This document shows, one piece after another, positions 11,846-25,015 of a stretch of 64,000 nt of DNA. The notes under the pieces were generated by a model. That model saw nothing but the letters and a program-made list of their open reading frames with translations, was not told the DNA's origin and ran no database searches. Every line of letters begins with the position of its first letter. Positions within the stretch are counted from its first letter, which is position 1. Where the stretch lies: positions 28,915-92,914 of the forward strand of contig JACCLO010000044.1 in assembly GCA_029448655.1 (NCBI GenBank), given 5' to 3'. Made by a program: the position numbers and the translations under genes. Origin of the DNA: Wolfiporia cocos. Its lineage: Eukaryota > Basidiomycota > Agaricomycetes > Polyporales > Phaeolaceae.

Positions 11846-12777
11846 TGACACGGATAACTTATCACAAGACGCGCTGCGGACCCAATGCAACGTGCTTATG
11901 AGTGGCATAATAGCCACTCCCCCAAAAGGGCTACGATAACAGCTCATGCTGCTATCGAGGGTCCAGCTATATCTGCAGTTCATATTCCCACGCTCGGCGC
12001 CTATTAGACACTCTATGGTGTAGGCCATGTATGCCGGCGCCACGTACGGGTAATGTACCCTAGTTATTGCTCCGTAACGTCTATGATATTATGCTTTCGC
12101 ATTATCTGTGACATTACCCCACTTCAAGGATTAACCGTCTCTGGTTAAGGAGATAACTTAGGCTGCATCAAGCCGCCCCCGGTACTAAGTATCACTTCTA
12201 CTATGCTTTGTCATTGTGCCTGGTGAAGGGTACCCCAATCCCTTATACCATTTGGCTTATGACGTGTGTGCCAACCTCTTGAAGGCCCGACTTACACCCT
12301 GGATTTTGGGTGCGGGTTAAGGCTATTTAATAGTAGTTTTTACCACGCAAGCTTTGACCAATCTTATCCCCTGATACCTTACGGTTATAGAGGGGCCCCA
12401 TGATACAGGGGGTCACGTGGTGGGTACTTTTCCCTCAGCCGCCAGTGGTTCGGAAGCGCCCCAGGCAGTGGAAATATTTGCCACCACCCAGGTTCGAACC
12501 GGCGACCGGGTGAGCTGTTATTATATCACAAGACGCGCTGCGGACCCAATGCAACGTGCTTATGAGTGGCATAATAGCCACTCCCCCAAAAGGGCTACGA
12601 TAACAGCTCATGCTGCTATCGAGGGTCCAGCTATATCTGCAGTTCATATTCCCACGCTCGGCGCCTATTAGACACTCTATGGTGTAGGCCATGTATGCCG
12701 GCGCCACGTACGGGTAATGTACCCTAGTTATTGCTCCGTAACGTCTATGATATTATGCTTTCGCATTATCTGTGACA
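11846..12777 (-). mobile_element. miniature LTR element (TRIM-like) with identical 254-bp repeats
   Basis: Two direct repeats of 254 bp (11860-12113 and 12524-12777) appear identical and flank about 410 bp without coding capacity. On the minus strand each begins TGTCACAGATAATGC, and the left one is preceded by a purine tract (AAGTGGGGTAA), as expected for a 3' LTR. The left repeat ends TGACACGGATAAC (11846); the right lacks this end and instead abuts a tRNA-like T-arm (GGTTCGAACC at 12491-12500). Outer flanks GAGTA and CATGC do not match. A degraded relative lies at 33892-34130. Confidence 0.7.
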
Positions 12778-13165
12778 CATGCAAGAGCTGCGGCCGGAAG
12801 GACTGCACAAACATGGAGGGGTGATGCAATTGGAGGGTGCCAGCATCCAAGGTGGACAATAAGGGGGCTCAGAAATCTACTAGCGGCAACCCCCCCACAC
12901 CTCATGGCAAAGGTCACATGGTCCAGGTCACCACAACAGAGATGTGGATCCCAGATGACAGTGACAACTCCATGGGCAACTCCACCGCCCATTCATCCGT
13001 GCGCATCACGGAGGTAGAGGAACCACTGGCCAGTACACCGGCTCCATCAACAGCCCCAATTGGTCAGCCACCGAATTGGGGCACTACCATTATCCCATGG
13101 CATTCAGTTGCCCAGAAAACTCCTGACCATCCAGCTAGCGAGTCGAATTTTCGCCTTCAGCACAT
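12778..13165 (+). pseudogene. gag: gag C-terminal remnant of gypsy element 2
   Basis: Immediately after the miniature LTR the sequence reads TCKSCGRKDCTNMEG, a possible remnant of a Cys-rich nucleic-acid-binding knuckle, then meets a stop. A second frame (VPASKVDNKGAQKST, through 13169) is open up to the protease region and is rich in P, S and T, as gag-pol linkers often are. Frame changes and the missing N-terminal part show it is non-functional. Assignment rests mainly on position upstream of protease. Confidence 0.5.
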
Positions 13166-15106
13166 GTGAATCCTTGCCTATGTGTGCTGTGTACTAGTAT
13201 AGTTGCCTGTACTGCTGACCTGCTTGTAAAAAATTGTGAAAATTTATATCACTATTACAAGAATCATGCATGTGATAAGTCCCGATCTTTCCAGATCTGG
13301 GTTGACTTGTGGGTCTATGGTCAGAAAGTGCAAGGCTTGGCTTTAATCGATAGTGGAGCAACGTTATCAGTCATCAACTCAGACTTTGTTGACAAACATC
13401 GTCTAGTCACCCACGATAAGAAAGACCCTTTTTGGATTCATAATGCAGATGGATCATACAACAAAAATGGTCTCATCAATAAGTCAGTTAAAGGATTCAT
13501 GCAACATGGCGAGCACAAGGAAAAGGTATTCCTTACCATCATGAAAATCCACAACCACGACCTTATCCTAGGATATGACTGGTTAATTAAACATAACCCC
13601 ACTATGGACTGGAACTCTGGCAGTCTGGTATATCGATGTGGGTCTGCATGCCCAGAAGCCTCAGAATCGTCCCCTGATTCGGAAGAAGTTGCACCCGATG
13701 ACGAAGAGGACAATAATAACATCAGCAACATTTGGGATTCTGCGCTAGACACGATTGGAGATGGAAACCCTGATGATCCATTTATCAAGTGGATCGGTAC
13801 CCTGTCCAATGAGGAATTGGGACTCCTCATGGGAATGGTAGGAGAAATCCACCAGAACAGACCAGAAGCTGCAACCGAAAAATGGAAGCAGCTTGTGCCT
13901 AAGGAATATTGGGAATTCGGCCCAATGGTATTTTCGCAAAAAGCATCCGAAAGGATGCCAACACGTAAGCCATATGATCATGCCATCAATTTAATCGAAG
14001 GCACTCCATTGCCAACACTGGCCAAACCATATTCCCTCTTGCCAAAGGAAGAAAATTCCCTCCGTGACTGGATCGCTGAAGAAAAGCGAAAAGGCTACAT
14101 CTGAGATTCAAGCTCCCCTATGGCCAGCCCAGTATTTTTCGTTGCCAAGAAAGATGGAACCTTGTGCATGGTAATCAATTACAGGAAGCTGAACGAAATA
14201 ACTGTGGATAACAAGTACCCTATACCCCAGATATCGGACCTTATCAACCAACTCTCAGGTGCATCGATCTTTACTAAGATCGACCTGAGATGGGGTTACA
14301 ACAACGTCCGTATCAAGGAAGGTGATGAATGGAAAACAGCATTCATTACTAAACAGGGGTTGTACGAAGCCATGGTTATGTATTTCGGTTTCAAGAACGT
14401 GCCAGGGACTTTCCAAGCAATGATGAACGACGTCCTAAAGGATTTCATTGCCACCGGAAAAGTCATAGTCTATCTGGACGACATACTGATCTTTGGCAAC
14501 GACTTAGCGGAACACCGCAAAATCACCAAGGCAGTCCTGAAAAGGCTGCGGGACAATGATCTATATGCCAAACCCGAGAAATGCTTCTTTGAAAAAAGTA
14601 GCATCGACTATTTGGGTATGATAATTTCTAAGGGCAGAGTCGAAATGGACCCCTCGAAACTATCAGGAGTATTAGATTGGCTGACCCCAACCAAGGTGAA
14701 GGAAGTTCAAGCCTTTTTAGGCTTTGCGAACTTCTATCGGCGGTTTATTCAGGACTTCTTGAAAATTGTGAAACCCCTGACAACACTCATGAAGAAGTCG
14801 GAGAAATGGCATTGGGATGAAGCACAGGAAGAAGCTTTCCAAAAGCTCAAGGCGGCCTTTACAACTGCCCCCATCTTACATATTCCGGACAAAATTCAGA
14901 AATTCCGTATAGAAGCCAACACATCAGACTTTGCGACTGGAGCAGTCCTAACGCAATGGTCACCAGATAGTTGGAAATGGAATCCTTGCGCCTTCTATTC
15001 CACAGGCATGACTGCCCCGGAACGGAACTACAAAATTTATGACAAAGAGATGCTAGCCATAATTCGAGCATTAGAAGAATGGCAACATTATCTCGAAGGT
15101 CACCCG
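13166..15106 (+). pseudogene. pol: pol of gypsy element 2, N-terminal part: protease and reverse transcriptase, in-frame TGA
   Basis: Aspartic protease motif ALIDSGATLSVI lies near 13340-13365, with ILGYDWL downstream. Reverse transcriptase follows, with the finger motif (KLNEITVDNKYP), FTKIDLRWGYNN and the active site VYLDDILIF (YLDD at 14470-14481), then the RNase H start (EANTSDFATGAVL; D replaced by N in the usual TDAS position). The frame is continuous except for one TGA at 14102-14104, between KGYI and DSSSPMASP, where related elements read through. The frame is interrupted at 15106 inside RNase H (EEWQHYLEGHP) by the tandem element. Confidence 0.9.
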
Positions 15107-16196
15107 TGACACAGATGGCTCTGTGGGACTCACCAAGCCAGTATCCTGCGATGAACTAGGCGACTTAGGTGAGGAAGAGGTTATCAGACGCAGTAGGAGG
15201 TAGGAGGTTCTTCTACGGCGTACGCCGAGAAGAATAGAACTGAAGTTAAAGAGCGCTTGGCTCCTACTTATATACATTGTGTCGGGAGGGCACGTGCTAC
15301 TAGCTAGCGGTTGCCTTACCGGGTTATGTGGCTTTGCCAAGTGGCGAAGCTTTATCTTATCTGATGTTTAGTTACTCTATCTAGAATGGCCGTGGAAGGC
15401 CCTAATGGCCGACCCAATCGTAATAGAGGGATTATGTCTTATCTGTGATACTAACGCGGGCGCAGCCCGGGTATAGGTGAAGCCGGTTGCCGGATACCTT
15501 GCGGCATAATGGCGATTGGCCGTGCTTCGTTGGATGACCAAGGCGAGACGCCGAGGTCGTTATGCCATTGGACGGGTAGTACCGTGGCATGTGTTACAGC
15601 CCGGTCCGGATGGTTACCGGGGCATGTATTGGTCTTAGCCGTGAGGCGAGGACCGGTGTTTGGGCAGCGCCGTGATGGCAGAAGCCCGGGACTTGGAGAA
15701 CGCCGAGTCCGTGAGATGGCCGAGAAGGCCGAGCCTATAGCGATATTGCCTTGATGCTAATATAGTGCTATTTGGCCGTGTTGCCATTATTATGCGAAGG
15801 CGTGGCGCGCCTGAGGTGCCATTGTGATCAAGGATCTTATGGCGGTGGGAAGCCGGGAAGGCCGACCCAATAGTACAAGGCCGAGGCACTGTTTGACATG
15901 GGACATTATTATGCGAGCGTGCCGCGCTCGGCCTATCATTATGATCTACGATCTATGACGTGGCTGGTCTTGCTCTGACGGGCGAGACCTTTATGACGTA
16001 GCTGTAACTATGCTATTGGACCGGAAGGTGCCGTAGCGTTATGTATGCTGGTCATGTGGTGATAAGCCCAGTTAAGAGCTTGTCGTGGTGGCAATGGGAG
16101 TTAACCCGTAGATAACTTGTAGTTAGACGTATAAATCCCAGGTAAATTGCTATAATCGTAGGAAAAATGCTGTAAGCCCCAGATAAATCTGTGACA
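15107..16196 (-). repeat. LTR 1 of tandem element (3' end copy)
   Basis: On the minus strand it starts TGTCACAGATTTATC and ends CCATCTGTGTCA. Minus-strand TATA box GTATATAAG is followed about 33 nt later by AGTTCTATTCTT, the predicted transcript start. Almost identical to LTR 2, with small indels near 15880-15905. Confidence 0.93.
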
Positions 16197-19100
16197 TTAC
16201 CCCCGCTTTAGGTTTCATCGTCCCTGATGAAACTATTCCTCATTGTGTACGTCCCAAGAGCGGTATAACGCGTGATGACGAAGTGTCAAATGCCGTTATG
16301 GTGCTGCTTCAATTTGTCAATTGAACAGGGATAAATGGGAGTTTCAGGACTTGTGGTGGAACCTGAGCGTGGAAGGCGATTTTATTCCTTATAGTGATTT
16401 GTAACGCGTGATAGCGAAGTGCTAAATGCCGTTACTAGCGATTATCAACGCGTGATGACCGAAAGGTCAAATGCCGTTGTTAGGGAGATGTAGTCGTGTT
16501 ACTAGAGTGTGCTGTCATTGTGCATGCGGATCCTAAGAGGAGGGACTCTCCTGTTATCGCTGAAGGTGTTCTAGTGCCTTTTCGCGACCTTGGTCGGATT
16601 ATTGCTTTTGCTTATGACGTTACTCGTAGTAGAAGGCGATATGGAAATGGTCATCATATAGTGCCTTTGAATCTACTTGTAATCTGTATCTCCAATAGCT
16701 TGCCAAGCGTATTAGAGGGTGCATTGTGTCGTTGTACGTATTTCGGATAGCATTGTGCGATATTCCTTAGAGTGAGGGCTTCACTGTTAGCTCTGGAGAT
16801 TTTCTAGTGTCTCTTCGAGCCCTTGGGCGGATATGTTGCTTATGCGTAGTACCCATTGAGTGTGACATAGCGGTGCTTTTTCGACGTCTATTGCCTAGCG
16901 GTGAATGGGATTGCAAGTTCCTTCGTTCGCGTGGCGGGTGTCTTAGGCTTTGTGCTTGTACAGGGGTAATCCTACTTTGTACGACTTATGCGGTTTGAAC
17001 GGTTATTAAAGGGCGTCGCCTTATGAACGTTTATGAGGCGTCGCCTCCCTAGTATCGCAAGTACTAAGCGTGTGACATTTGTCAATGCCCATTTGTTACA
17101 GGGGTTGTGTCCCCTAGTTAGATTGCTTCTACGTAGCGATCTCTTCGGAGTCGTAAGTTCCGGAATGAAGCTGTGCCTTCGTTGTTGTATGCACTTATTT
17201 ATTAACGAGTAGGCTTCTCGTGTAAAACCCCATAGTATAAGTACTAATCATTGTGCATTATGGTCAATGCTTATGATTGTATTCCCTGATACTGTAGTGT
17301 CGTTGCCGTAGTGAGGCCTTATTGGGTAACCGTGAGAACATACATCCTTGTCAGGAGTTGTCTCGTATAGGTGTATCCCGTAAGGGCTGAAGTCCCATGG
17401 TGGCGATGACGGTAGTTTCCAATGTGCTTGTATGTCGTTAAAGTCGTTCTTCGATTGAGTATGACATTGTAAGCGTGGGAACTGGGATGATCGTTGGGGA
17501 AGGGTATATTTCGCTATTGGATAGATAGCTACTATATTCCTATTACAGGGTTGTCGTCCATATACGAATAGGACAGTACGAGCATGAATGAGGGTAATCG
17601 GGCCTCTTAGTGCATGTCGTTTGTTGCTTTAATGACCGTAAGGTTCATTTGTAAGCGTGGGATAGTGGACTTGTTAAGGTCCTAGGTGCGAAATTAGGGT
17701 TTCCACCCCCTCTTTCACGTTTGATCTCCCGATCAAACCTATCCAGATGGTTTTGGTTTTTAAAGAGGTTAAACCGCCTCTATACCCAGATAAGGGTGGG
17801 TGGATGTGGGCCGAAGGTATTCTTGACGTATATCCATATACGGCTGTATCCAGTGTAGTCGCTCGCATATGCGACCAGATTTTTATACTAAGGTTTCCAA
17901 GCCCTAGTTTGTCGGAATCGAAGGGTTTTCCAGGCCCATATTCGATGTAGTGACGAGATGTAATCCTTTCTTGACGTAAGGATACAGATCCGGATTTATT
18001 TATTACGCGTCTCGACGGCGTAGGTTTCCGTAAACCAAGCAATTAAATGATAACCGATTGCCAAATCGGCTTGATTGAATTAATAAGGGGGACTCCCTTG
18101 TTATCTCTGGAAGTTTTCGAGTGCTTCTTCGAGACCTTTTGCGGACGATCGCATTGAGTTGCTAAGGTGTATTTTTCGAATTCGGTTATTCTCCCCACAG
18201 AGAAAAGTTGAATCGAAGTGAAATCAAAAGTGAGGTAGCTAGCCTCGTGACGAATTTTGCGATTGGCGTGCGAAATTGTCGACTTCAATACAGGGGGGGA
18301 CCGGTTGGAAACCGGTGTAGATTCGGCGATTGTGCGAGAATGCCGAATGAAGTGTGATTCTAGAAGCCTTGCGGCCTCCGCTACACTTCAAGGGAACGCG
18401 TATTAATAGCGTGTGTCCCTTGTTTTCCTTTCCTCTAACCCAGATTGCAAGATTCAATGAAGTAATCTTGTTGCGATCTGTTTGTACATGGGTGGCTGGT
18501 GGAAACAGCGCTGTACCCAATTATTTATAGACGCTTGTCAGACGTCTCTTCCCAATCGGATGGTAATTTCCTTGTCAGGAATTCCATTACCAAAAGGGGT
18601 GCCCCCGTTCTAAGGTTCTTTGTGACATGTGACCAAATGACAGATGCTCAATAACCCGAATCCCCTTTTCAGGAGCGAAGACCGAAGTCAAACGGGCGCC
18701 GATAGATTAAGAATCTTAATCGACTTGGTACTTAGGCATTCCCATAGTAATAATAGTTATAAGCATATGTTTGCCAAGCGTACGCGATCCTACGTCGAGT
18801 AAGGTACTAGTATCGTTTTTCGATTGACTTATTGTACCTAAGACGTAAAAGGTTGCTTTATATGTACATAAGCGACCTTAACCAGGCTAGATAACCTGGG
18901 AACCAGCAGGTGACGCAGGATTTCCAGAGGCGAATACAAATGCTATTGGACGGTTTCTAAGCTACTTTACAAAGTAAGTAAGCTACTAGGAGCCGCCACT
19001 AAAACTACATATTTATCTACTTATTGACTGGGATACCAGGGTACCTGAAAGAGAGCTCATCATCAGCGATCAACGCTGAGTGGTCATGTCTAACACAAGA

Positions 19101-20061
19101 AGAACGGGGGCATGGTTAGGGGCGCCCTTGTCAGGACGCCGCGCGGAATTTAGCCGACAGGTGTCTTCATCGAAGCGCGCGACTTCCTTCTAGAAAGAGA
19201 GTCGGTGACTGCCAGCGCTTGATAAGCTGGGTCACATGGTTGGGAATAGGATACACAGCCCATTTCCTCGTGGAGATGAGCTGGAAAGTGGTCGCAGTAT
19301 TACACCGCGACCGGTCCGCGCTTTAGTGGTAAGGCTTGCCATCTATAGCCACCTGGGTGTCACATCAGGGCTAAAAAACCATCCGTCGATCTAAGATCGC
19401 GCATTCACGAGCGCTCCACACATCAAGGATGGTGGGCAACGCCGCATGCTTCCGGTGGGGCCCCAACTCGGTTTAACCCAGGCTCGCACACCGAGCTGCC
19501 CGTAGGACTTACGCTATTGGCTACCGCGAGTGACCTCGGCTGGTTTGGCCTTGCGAGCCGCACCACCTCACCACTTGGATTCCCCGAAGGAGATCCCAAG
19601 CGGGCCCCTTACGCCTGGGGGGCGGCTTTGGAAGATTCCCACACCCAACTAAGGGAATACGCCGAAGCGCATATCCCTATGGGGATCCTACTGGTAGTGT
19701 TGGGTCCCTGAACAGGGATTGCCAAGACAGGGGGCTGCGCGCACACAGGCAGACGGTCCCCTTTTCCCAATAGGCGGGTCTCAACCGCTGGCACCAGCAA
19801 CCTTGTCAGGAAGCCGGCGCCTCTCCTTAACCCTGGAGTCCGGGTTCGCAGGACGCATGCTGCTGATTAGGCAAGCAGCGCCCCACTGGGTGGCAGCAGG
19901 CCGCTAAGCCCGCCGCCGATGTATCCCAATCCGCAACCACGGAGCATACATCCCCTTTGCAGGAGAGTAGCGGCCCCTGCGCTATCTCAGACACCTGTTG
20001 GAGGAAAAACCCAGGCGCCACCAGTTAAGGAGGCGCAGGGGGGTAGGTAGTTCTATTCTTA
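16197..20061 (-). other. non-coding internal region, unit 1
   Basis: 3865 bp with no recognisable protein domain; the longest ORFs are about 120 codons. It contains three related hairpin units with covarying arms (16266-16298, 16402-16434, 16446-16479), a purine tract next to LTR 1, and the primer site at 20047-20061. Conservation in both units fits an RNA-level role such as packaging or priming (inference). Confidence 0.8.
16266..16479. repeat. three hairpin repeats with compensatory changes
   Basis: The unit has outer arms TAACG/CGTTA, shared inner text CGTGAT and AAATGC, and an inner hairpin. Unit 1 (16266-16298) has GAC-GAAGT-GTC, unit 2 (16402-16434) has AGC-GAAGT-GCT, unit 3 (16446-16479) has GACC-GAAA-GGTC with outer arms CAACG/CGTTG. 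Both outer and inner arms change in pairs, which supports a selected stem. Confidence 0.75.
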
Positions 20062-21155
20062 TGACACAGATGGCTCTGTGGGACTCACCAAGCCAGTATC
20101 CTGCGATGAACTAGGCGACTTAGGTGAGGAAGAGGTTATCAGACGCAGTAGGAGGTAGGAGGTTCTTCTACGGCGTACGCCGAGAAGAATAGAACTGAAG
20201 TTAAAGAGCGCTTGGCTCCTACTTATATACATTGTGTCGGGAGGGCACGTGCTACTAGCTAGCGGTTGCCTTACCGGGTTATGTGGCTTTGCCAAGTGGC
20301 GAAGCTTTATCTTATCTGATGTTTAGTTACTCTATCTAGAATGGCCGTGGAAGGCCCTAATGGCCGACCCAATCGTAATAGAGGGATTATGTCTTATCTG
20401 TGATACTAACGCGGGCGCAGCCCGGGTATAGGTGAAGCCGGTTGCCGGATACCTTGCGGCATAATGGCGATTGGCCGTGCTTCGTTGGATGACCAAGGCG
20501 AGACGCCGAGGTCGTTATGCCATTGGACGGGTAGTACCGTGGCATGTGTTACAGCCCGGTCCGGATGGTTACCGGGGCATGTATTGGTCTTAGCCGTGAG
20601 GCGAGGACCGGTGTTTGGGCAGCGCCGTGATGGCAGAAGCCCGGGACTTGGAGAACGCCGAGTCCGTGAGATGGCCGAGAAGGCCGAGCCTATAGCGATA
20701 TTGCCTTGATGCTAATATAGTGCTATTTGGCCGTGTTGCCATTATTATGCGAAGGCGTGGCGCGCCTGAGGTGCCATTGTGATCAAGGATCTTATGGCGG
20801 TGGGAAGCCGGGAAGGCCGACCCAATAGTACAAGGCCGCGAGGCACTGTTTGTACATGTGGACATTATTATGCGAGCGTGCCGCGCTCGGCCTATCATTA
20901 TGATCTACGATCTATGACGTGGCTGGTCTTGCTCTGACGGGCGAGACCTTTATGACGTAGCTGTAACTATGCTATTGGACCGGAAGGTGCCGTAGCGTTA
21001 TGTATGCTGGTCATGTGGTGATAAGCCCAGTTAAGAGCTTGTCGTGGTGGCAATGGGAGTTAACCCGTAGATAACTTGTAGTTAGACGTATAAATCCCAG
21101 GTAAATTGCTATAATCGTAGGAAAAATGCTGTAAGCCCCAGATAAATCTGTGACA
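20062..21155 (-). repeat. LTR 2 of tandem element (shared middle copy)
   Basis: It serves as the 5' LTR of the left unit and the 3' LTR of the right unit. Next to it, minus 20061-20047 reads TAAGAATAGAACTAC; its AAGAATAGAACT is the exact reverse complement of AGTTCTATTCTT inside the LTR (minus of 20185-20196), so the primer site is the element's own transcript start. Confidence 0.93.
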
Positions 21156-24100
21156 TTACCCCCGCTTTAGGTTTCATCGTCCCTGATGAAACTATTCCTC
21201 ATTGTGTACGTCCCAAGAGCGGTATAACGCGTGATGACGAAGTGTCAAATGCCGTTATGGTGCTGCTTCAATTTGTCAATTGAACAGGGATAAATGGGAG
21301 TTTCAGGACTTGTGGTGGAACCTGAGCGTGGAAGGCGATTTTATTCCTTATAGTGATTTGTAACGCGTGATAGCGAAGTGCTAAATGCCGTTACTAGCGA
21401 TTATCAACGCGTGATGACCGAAAGGTCAAATGCCGTTGTTAGGGAGATGTAGTCGTGTTACTAGAGTGTGCTGTCATTGTGCATGCGGATCCTAAGAGGA
21501 GGGACTCTCCTGTTATCGCTGAAGGTGTTCTAGTGCCTTTTCGCGACCTTGGTCGGATTATTGCTTTTGCTTATGACGTTACTCGTAGTAGAAGGCGATA
21601 TGGAAATGGTCATCATATAGTGCCTTTGAATCTACTTGTAATCTGTATCTCCAATAGCTTGCCAAGCGTATTAGAGGGTGCATTGTGTCGTTGTACGTAT
21701 TTCGGATAGCATTGTGCGATATTCCTTAGAGTGAGGGCTTCACTGTTAGCTCTGGAGATTTTCTAGTGTCTCTTCGAGCCCTTGGGCGGATATGTTGCTT
21801 ATGCGTAGTACCCATTGAGTGTGACATAGCGGTGCTTTTTCGACGTCTATTGCCTAGCGGTGAATGGGATTGCAAGTTCCTTCGTTCGCGTGGCGGGTGT
21901 CTTAGGCTTTGTGCTTGTACAGGGGTAATCCTACTTTGTACGACTTATGCGGTTTGAACGGTTATTAAAGGGCGTCGCCTTATGAACGTTTATGAGGCGT
22001 CGCCTCCCTAGTATCGCAAGTACTAAGCGTGTGACATTTGTCAATGCCCATTTGTTACAGGGGTTGTGTCCCCTAGTTAGATTGCTTCTACGTAGCGATC
22101 TCTTCGGAGTCGTAAGTTCCGGAATGAAGCTGTGCCTTCGTTGTTGTATGCACTTATTTATTAACGAGTAGGCTTCTCGTGTAAAACCCCATAGTATAAG
22201 TACTAATCATTGTGCATTATGGTCAATGCTTATGATTGTATTCCCTGATACTGTAGTGTCGTTGCCGTAGTGAGGCCTTATTGGGTAACCGTGAGAACAT
22301 ACATCCTTGTCAGGAGTTGTCTCGTATAGGTGTATCCCGTAAGGGCTGAAGTCCCATGGTGGCGATGACGGTAGTTTCCAATGTGCTTGTATGTCGTTAA
22401 AGTCGTTCTTCGATTGAGTATGACATTGTAAGCGTGGGAACTGGGATGATCGTTGGGGAAGGGTATATTTCGCTATTGGATAGATAGCTACTATATTCCT
22501 ATTACAGGGTTGTCGTCCATATACGAATAGGACAGTACGAGCATGAATGAGGGTAATCGGGCCTCTTAGTGCATGTCGTTTGTTGCTTTAATGACCGTAA
22601 GGTTCATTTGTAAGCGTGGGATAGTGGACTTGTTAAGGTCCTAGGTGCGAAATTAGGGTTTCCACCCCCTCTTTCACGTTTGATCTCCCGATCAAACCTA
22701 TCCAGATGGTTTTGGTTTTTAAAGAGGTTAAACCGCCTCTATACCCAGATAAGGGTGGGTGGATGTGGGCCGAAGGTATTCTTGACGTATATCCATATAC
22801 GGCTGTATCCAGTGTAGTCGCTCGCATATGCGACCAGATTTTTATACTAAGGTTTCCAAGCCCTAGTTTGTCGGAATCAAGGGTTTTCCAGGCCCATATT
22901 CGATGTAGTGACGAGATGTAATCCTTTCTTGACGTAAGGATACAGATCCGGATTTATTTATTACGCGTCTCGACGGCGTAGGTTTCCGTAAACCAAGCAA
23001 TTAAATGATAACCGATTGCCAAATCGGCTTGATTGAATTAATAAGGGGGACTCCCTTGTTATCTCTGGAAGTTTTCGAGTGCTTCTTCGAGACCTTTTGC
23101 GGACGATCGCATTGAGTTGCTAAGGTGTATTTTTCGAATTCGGTTATTCTCCCATCATATAATAGTTGATTCGAAGTGATATCATTATTTAGGTTGCTAG
23201 GCTCGTTACGAATTTTGCTATTGGCGTTCGTTATTTTCGACTTCAATTCAGGGGGGACCGGTTGGAAACCGGTGTAGATTCGGCGATTGTGCGAGAATGC
23301 CGAATGAAGTGTGATTCTAGAAGCCTTGCGGCCTCCGCTACACTTCAAGGGAACGCGTATTAATAGCGTGTGTCCCTTGTTTTCCTTTCCTCTAACCCAG
23401 ATTGCAAGATTCAATGAAGTAATCTTGTTGCGATCTGTTTGTACATGGGTGGCTGGTGGAAACAGCGCTGTACCCAATTATTTATAGACGCTTGTCAGAC
23501 GTCTCTTCCCAATCGGATGGTAATTTCCTTGTCAGGAATTCCATTACCAAAAGGGGTGCCCCCGTTCTAAGGTTCTTTGTGACATGTGACCAAATGACAG
23601 ATGCTCAATAACCCGAATCCCCTTTTCAGGAGCGAAGACCGAAGTCAAACGGGCGCCGATAGATTAAGAATCTTAATCGACTTGGTACTTAGGCATTCCC
23701 ATAGTAATAATAGTTATAAGCATATGTTTGCCAAGCGTACGCGATCCTACGTCGAGTAAGGTACTAGTATCGTTTTTCGATTGACTTATTGTACCTAAGA
23801 CGTAAAAGGTTGCTTTATATGTACATAGCGACCTTAACCAGGCTAGATACCTGGGAACCAGCAGGTGACGCAGGATTTCCAGAGGCGAATACAAATGCTA
23901 TTGGACGGTTTCTAAGCTACTTTACAAAGTAAGTAAGCTACTAGGAGCCGCCACTAAAACTACATATTTATCTACTTATTGACTGGGATACCAGGGTACC
24001 TGAAAGAGAGCTCATCATCAGCGATCAACGCTGAGTGGTCATGTCTAACACAAGAAGAACGGGGGCATGGTTAGGGGCGCCCTTGTCAGGACGCCGCGCG

Positions 24101-25015
24101 GAATTTAGCCGACAGGTGTCTTCATCGAAGCGCGCGACTTCCTTCTAGAAAGAGAGTCGGTGACTGCCAGCGCTTGATAAGCTGGGTCACATGGTTGGGA
24201 ATAGGATACACAGCCATTTCCTCGTGGAGATGAGCTGGAAAGTGGTCGCAGTATTACACCGCGACCGGTCCGCGCTTTAGTGGTAAGGCTTGCCATCTAT
24301 AGCCACCTGGGTGTCACATCAGGGCTAAAAAACCATCCGTCGATCTAAGATCGCGCATTCACGAGCGCTCCACACATCAAGGATGGTGGGCAACGCCGCA
24401 TGCTTCCGGTGGGGCCCCAACTCGGTTTAACCCAGGCTCGCACACCGAGCTGCCCGTAGGACTTACGCTATTGGCTACCGCGAGTGACCTCGGCTGGTTT
24501 GGCCTTGCGAGCCGCACCACCTCACCACTTGGATTCCCCGAAGGAGATCCCAAGCGGGCCCCTTACGCCTGGGGGGCGGCTTTGGAAGATTCCCACACCC
24601 AACTAAGGGAATACGCCGAAGCGCATATCCCTATGGGGATCCTACTGGTAGTGTTGGGTCCCTGAACAGGGATTGCCAAGACAGGGGGCTGCGCGCACAC
24701 AGGCAGACGGTCCCCTTTTCCCAATAGGCGGGTCTCAACCGCTGGCACCAGCAACCTTGTCAGGAAGCCGGCGCCTCTCCTTAACCCTGGAGTCCGGGTT
24801 CGCAGGACGCATGCTGCTGATTAGGCAAGCAGCGCCCCACTGGGTGGCAGCAGGCCGCTAAGCCCGCCGCCGATGTATCCCAATCCGCAACCACGGAGCA
24901 TACATCCCCTTTGCAGGAGAGTAGCGGCCCCTGCGCTATCTCAGACACCTGTTGGAGGAAAAACCCAGGCGCCACCAGTTAAGGAGGCGCAGGGGGGTAG
25001 GTAGTTCTATTCTTA
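21156..25015 (-). other. non-coding internal region, unit 2
   Basis: Nearly identical to unit 1 apart from a few one-base gaps (for example at 22878, 23827, 23848, 24213) and one short block at about 23153-23252 with many transversions. The hairpin units recur at about 21225-21257, 21361-21393 and 21405-21438. No protein domain seen. Confidence 0.8.

Noticed and set aside
19300..19370. tRNA gene suggested by TTTAGTGGTAAGGC (A-box-like) in the tandem element
   Set aside because: No matching T-arm or acceptor stem at the right distance; a cloverleaf could not be drawn.
23001..23477. 158-codon ORF in internal unit 2 as a gene
   Set aside because: The matching region in unit 1 is broken into two ORFs and the extra length depends on the odd transversion block; no domain.
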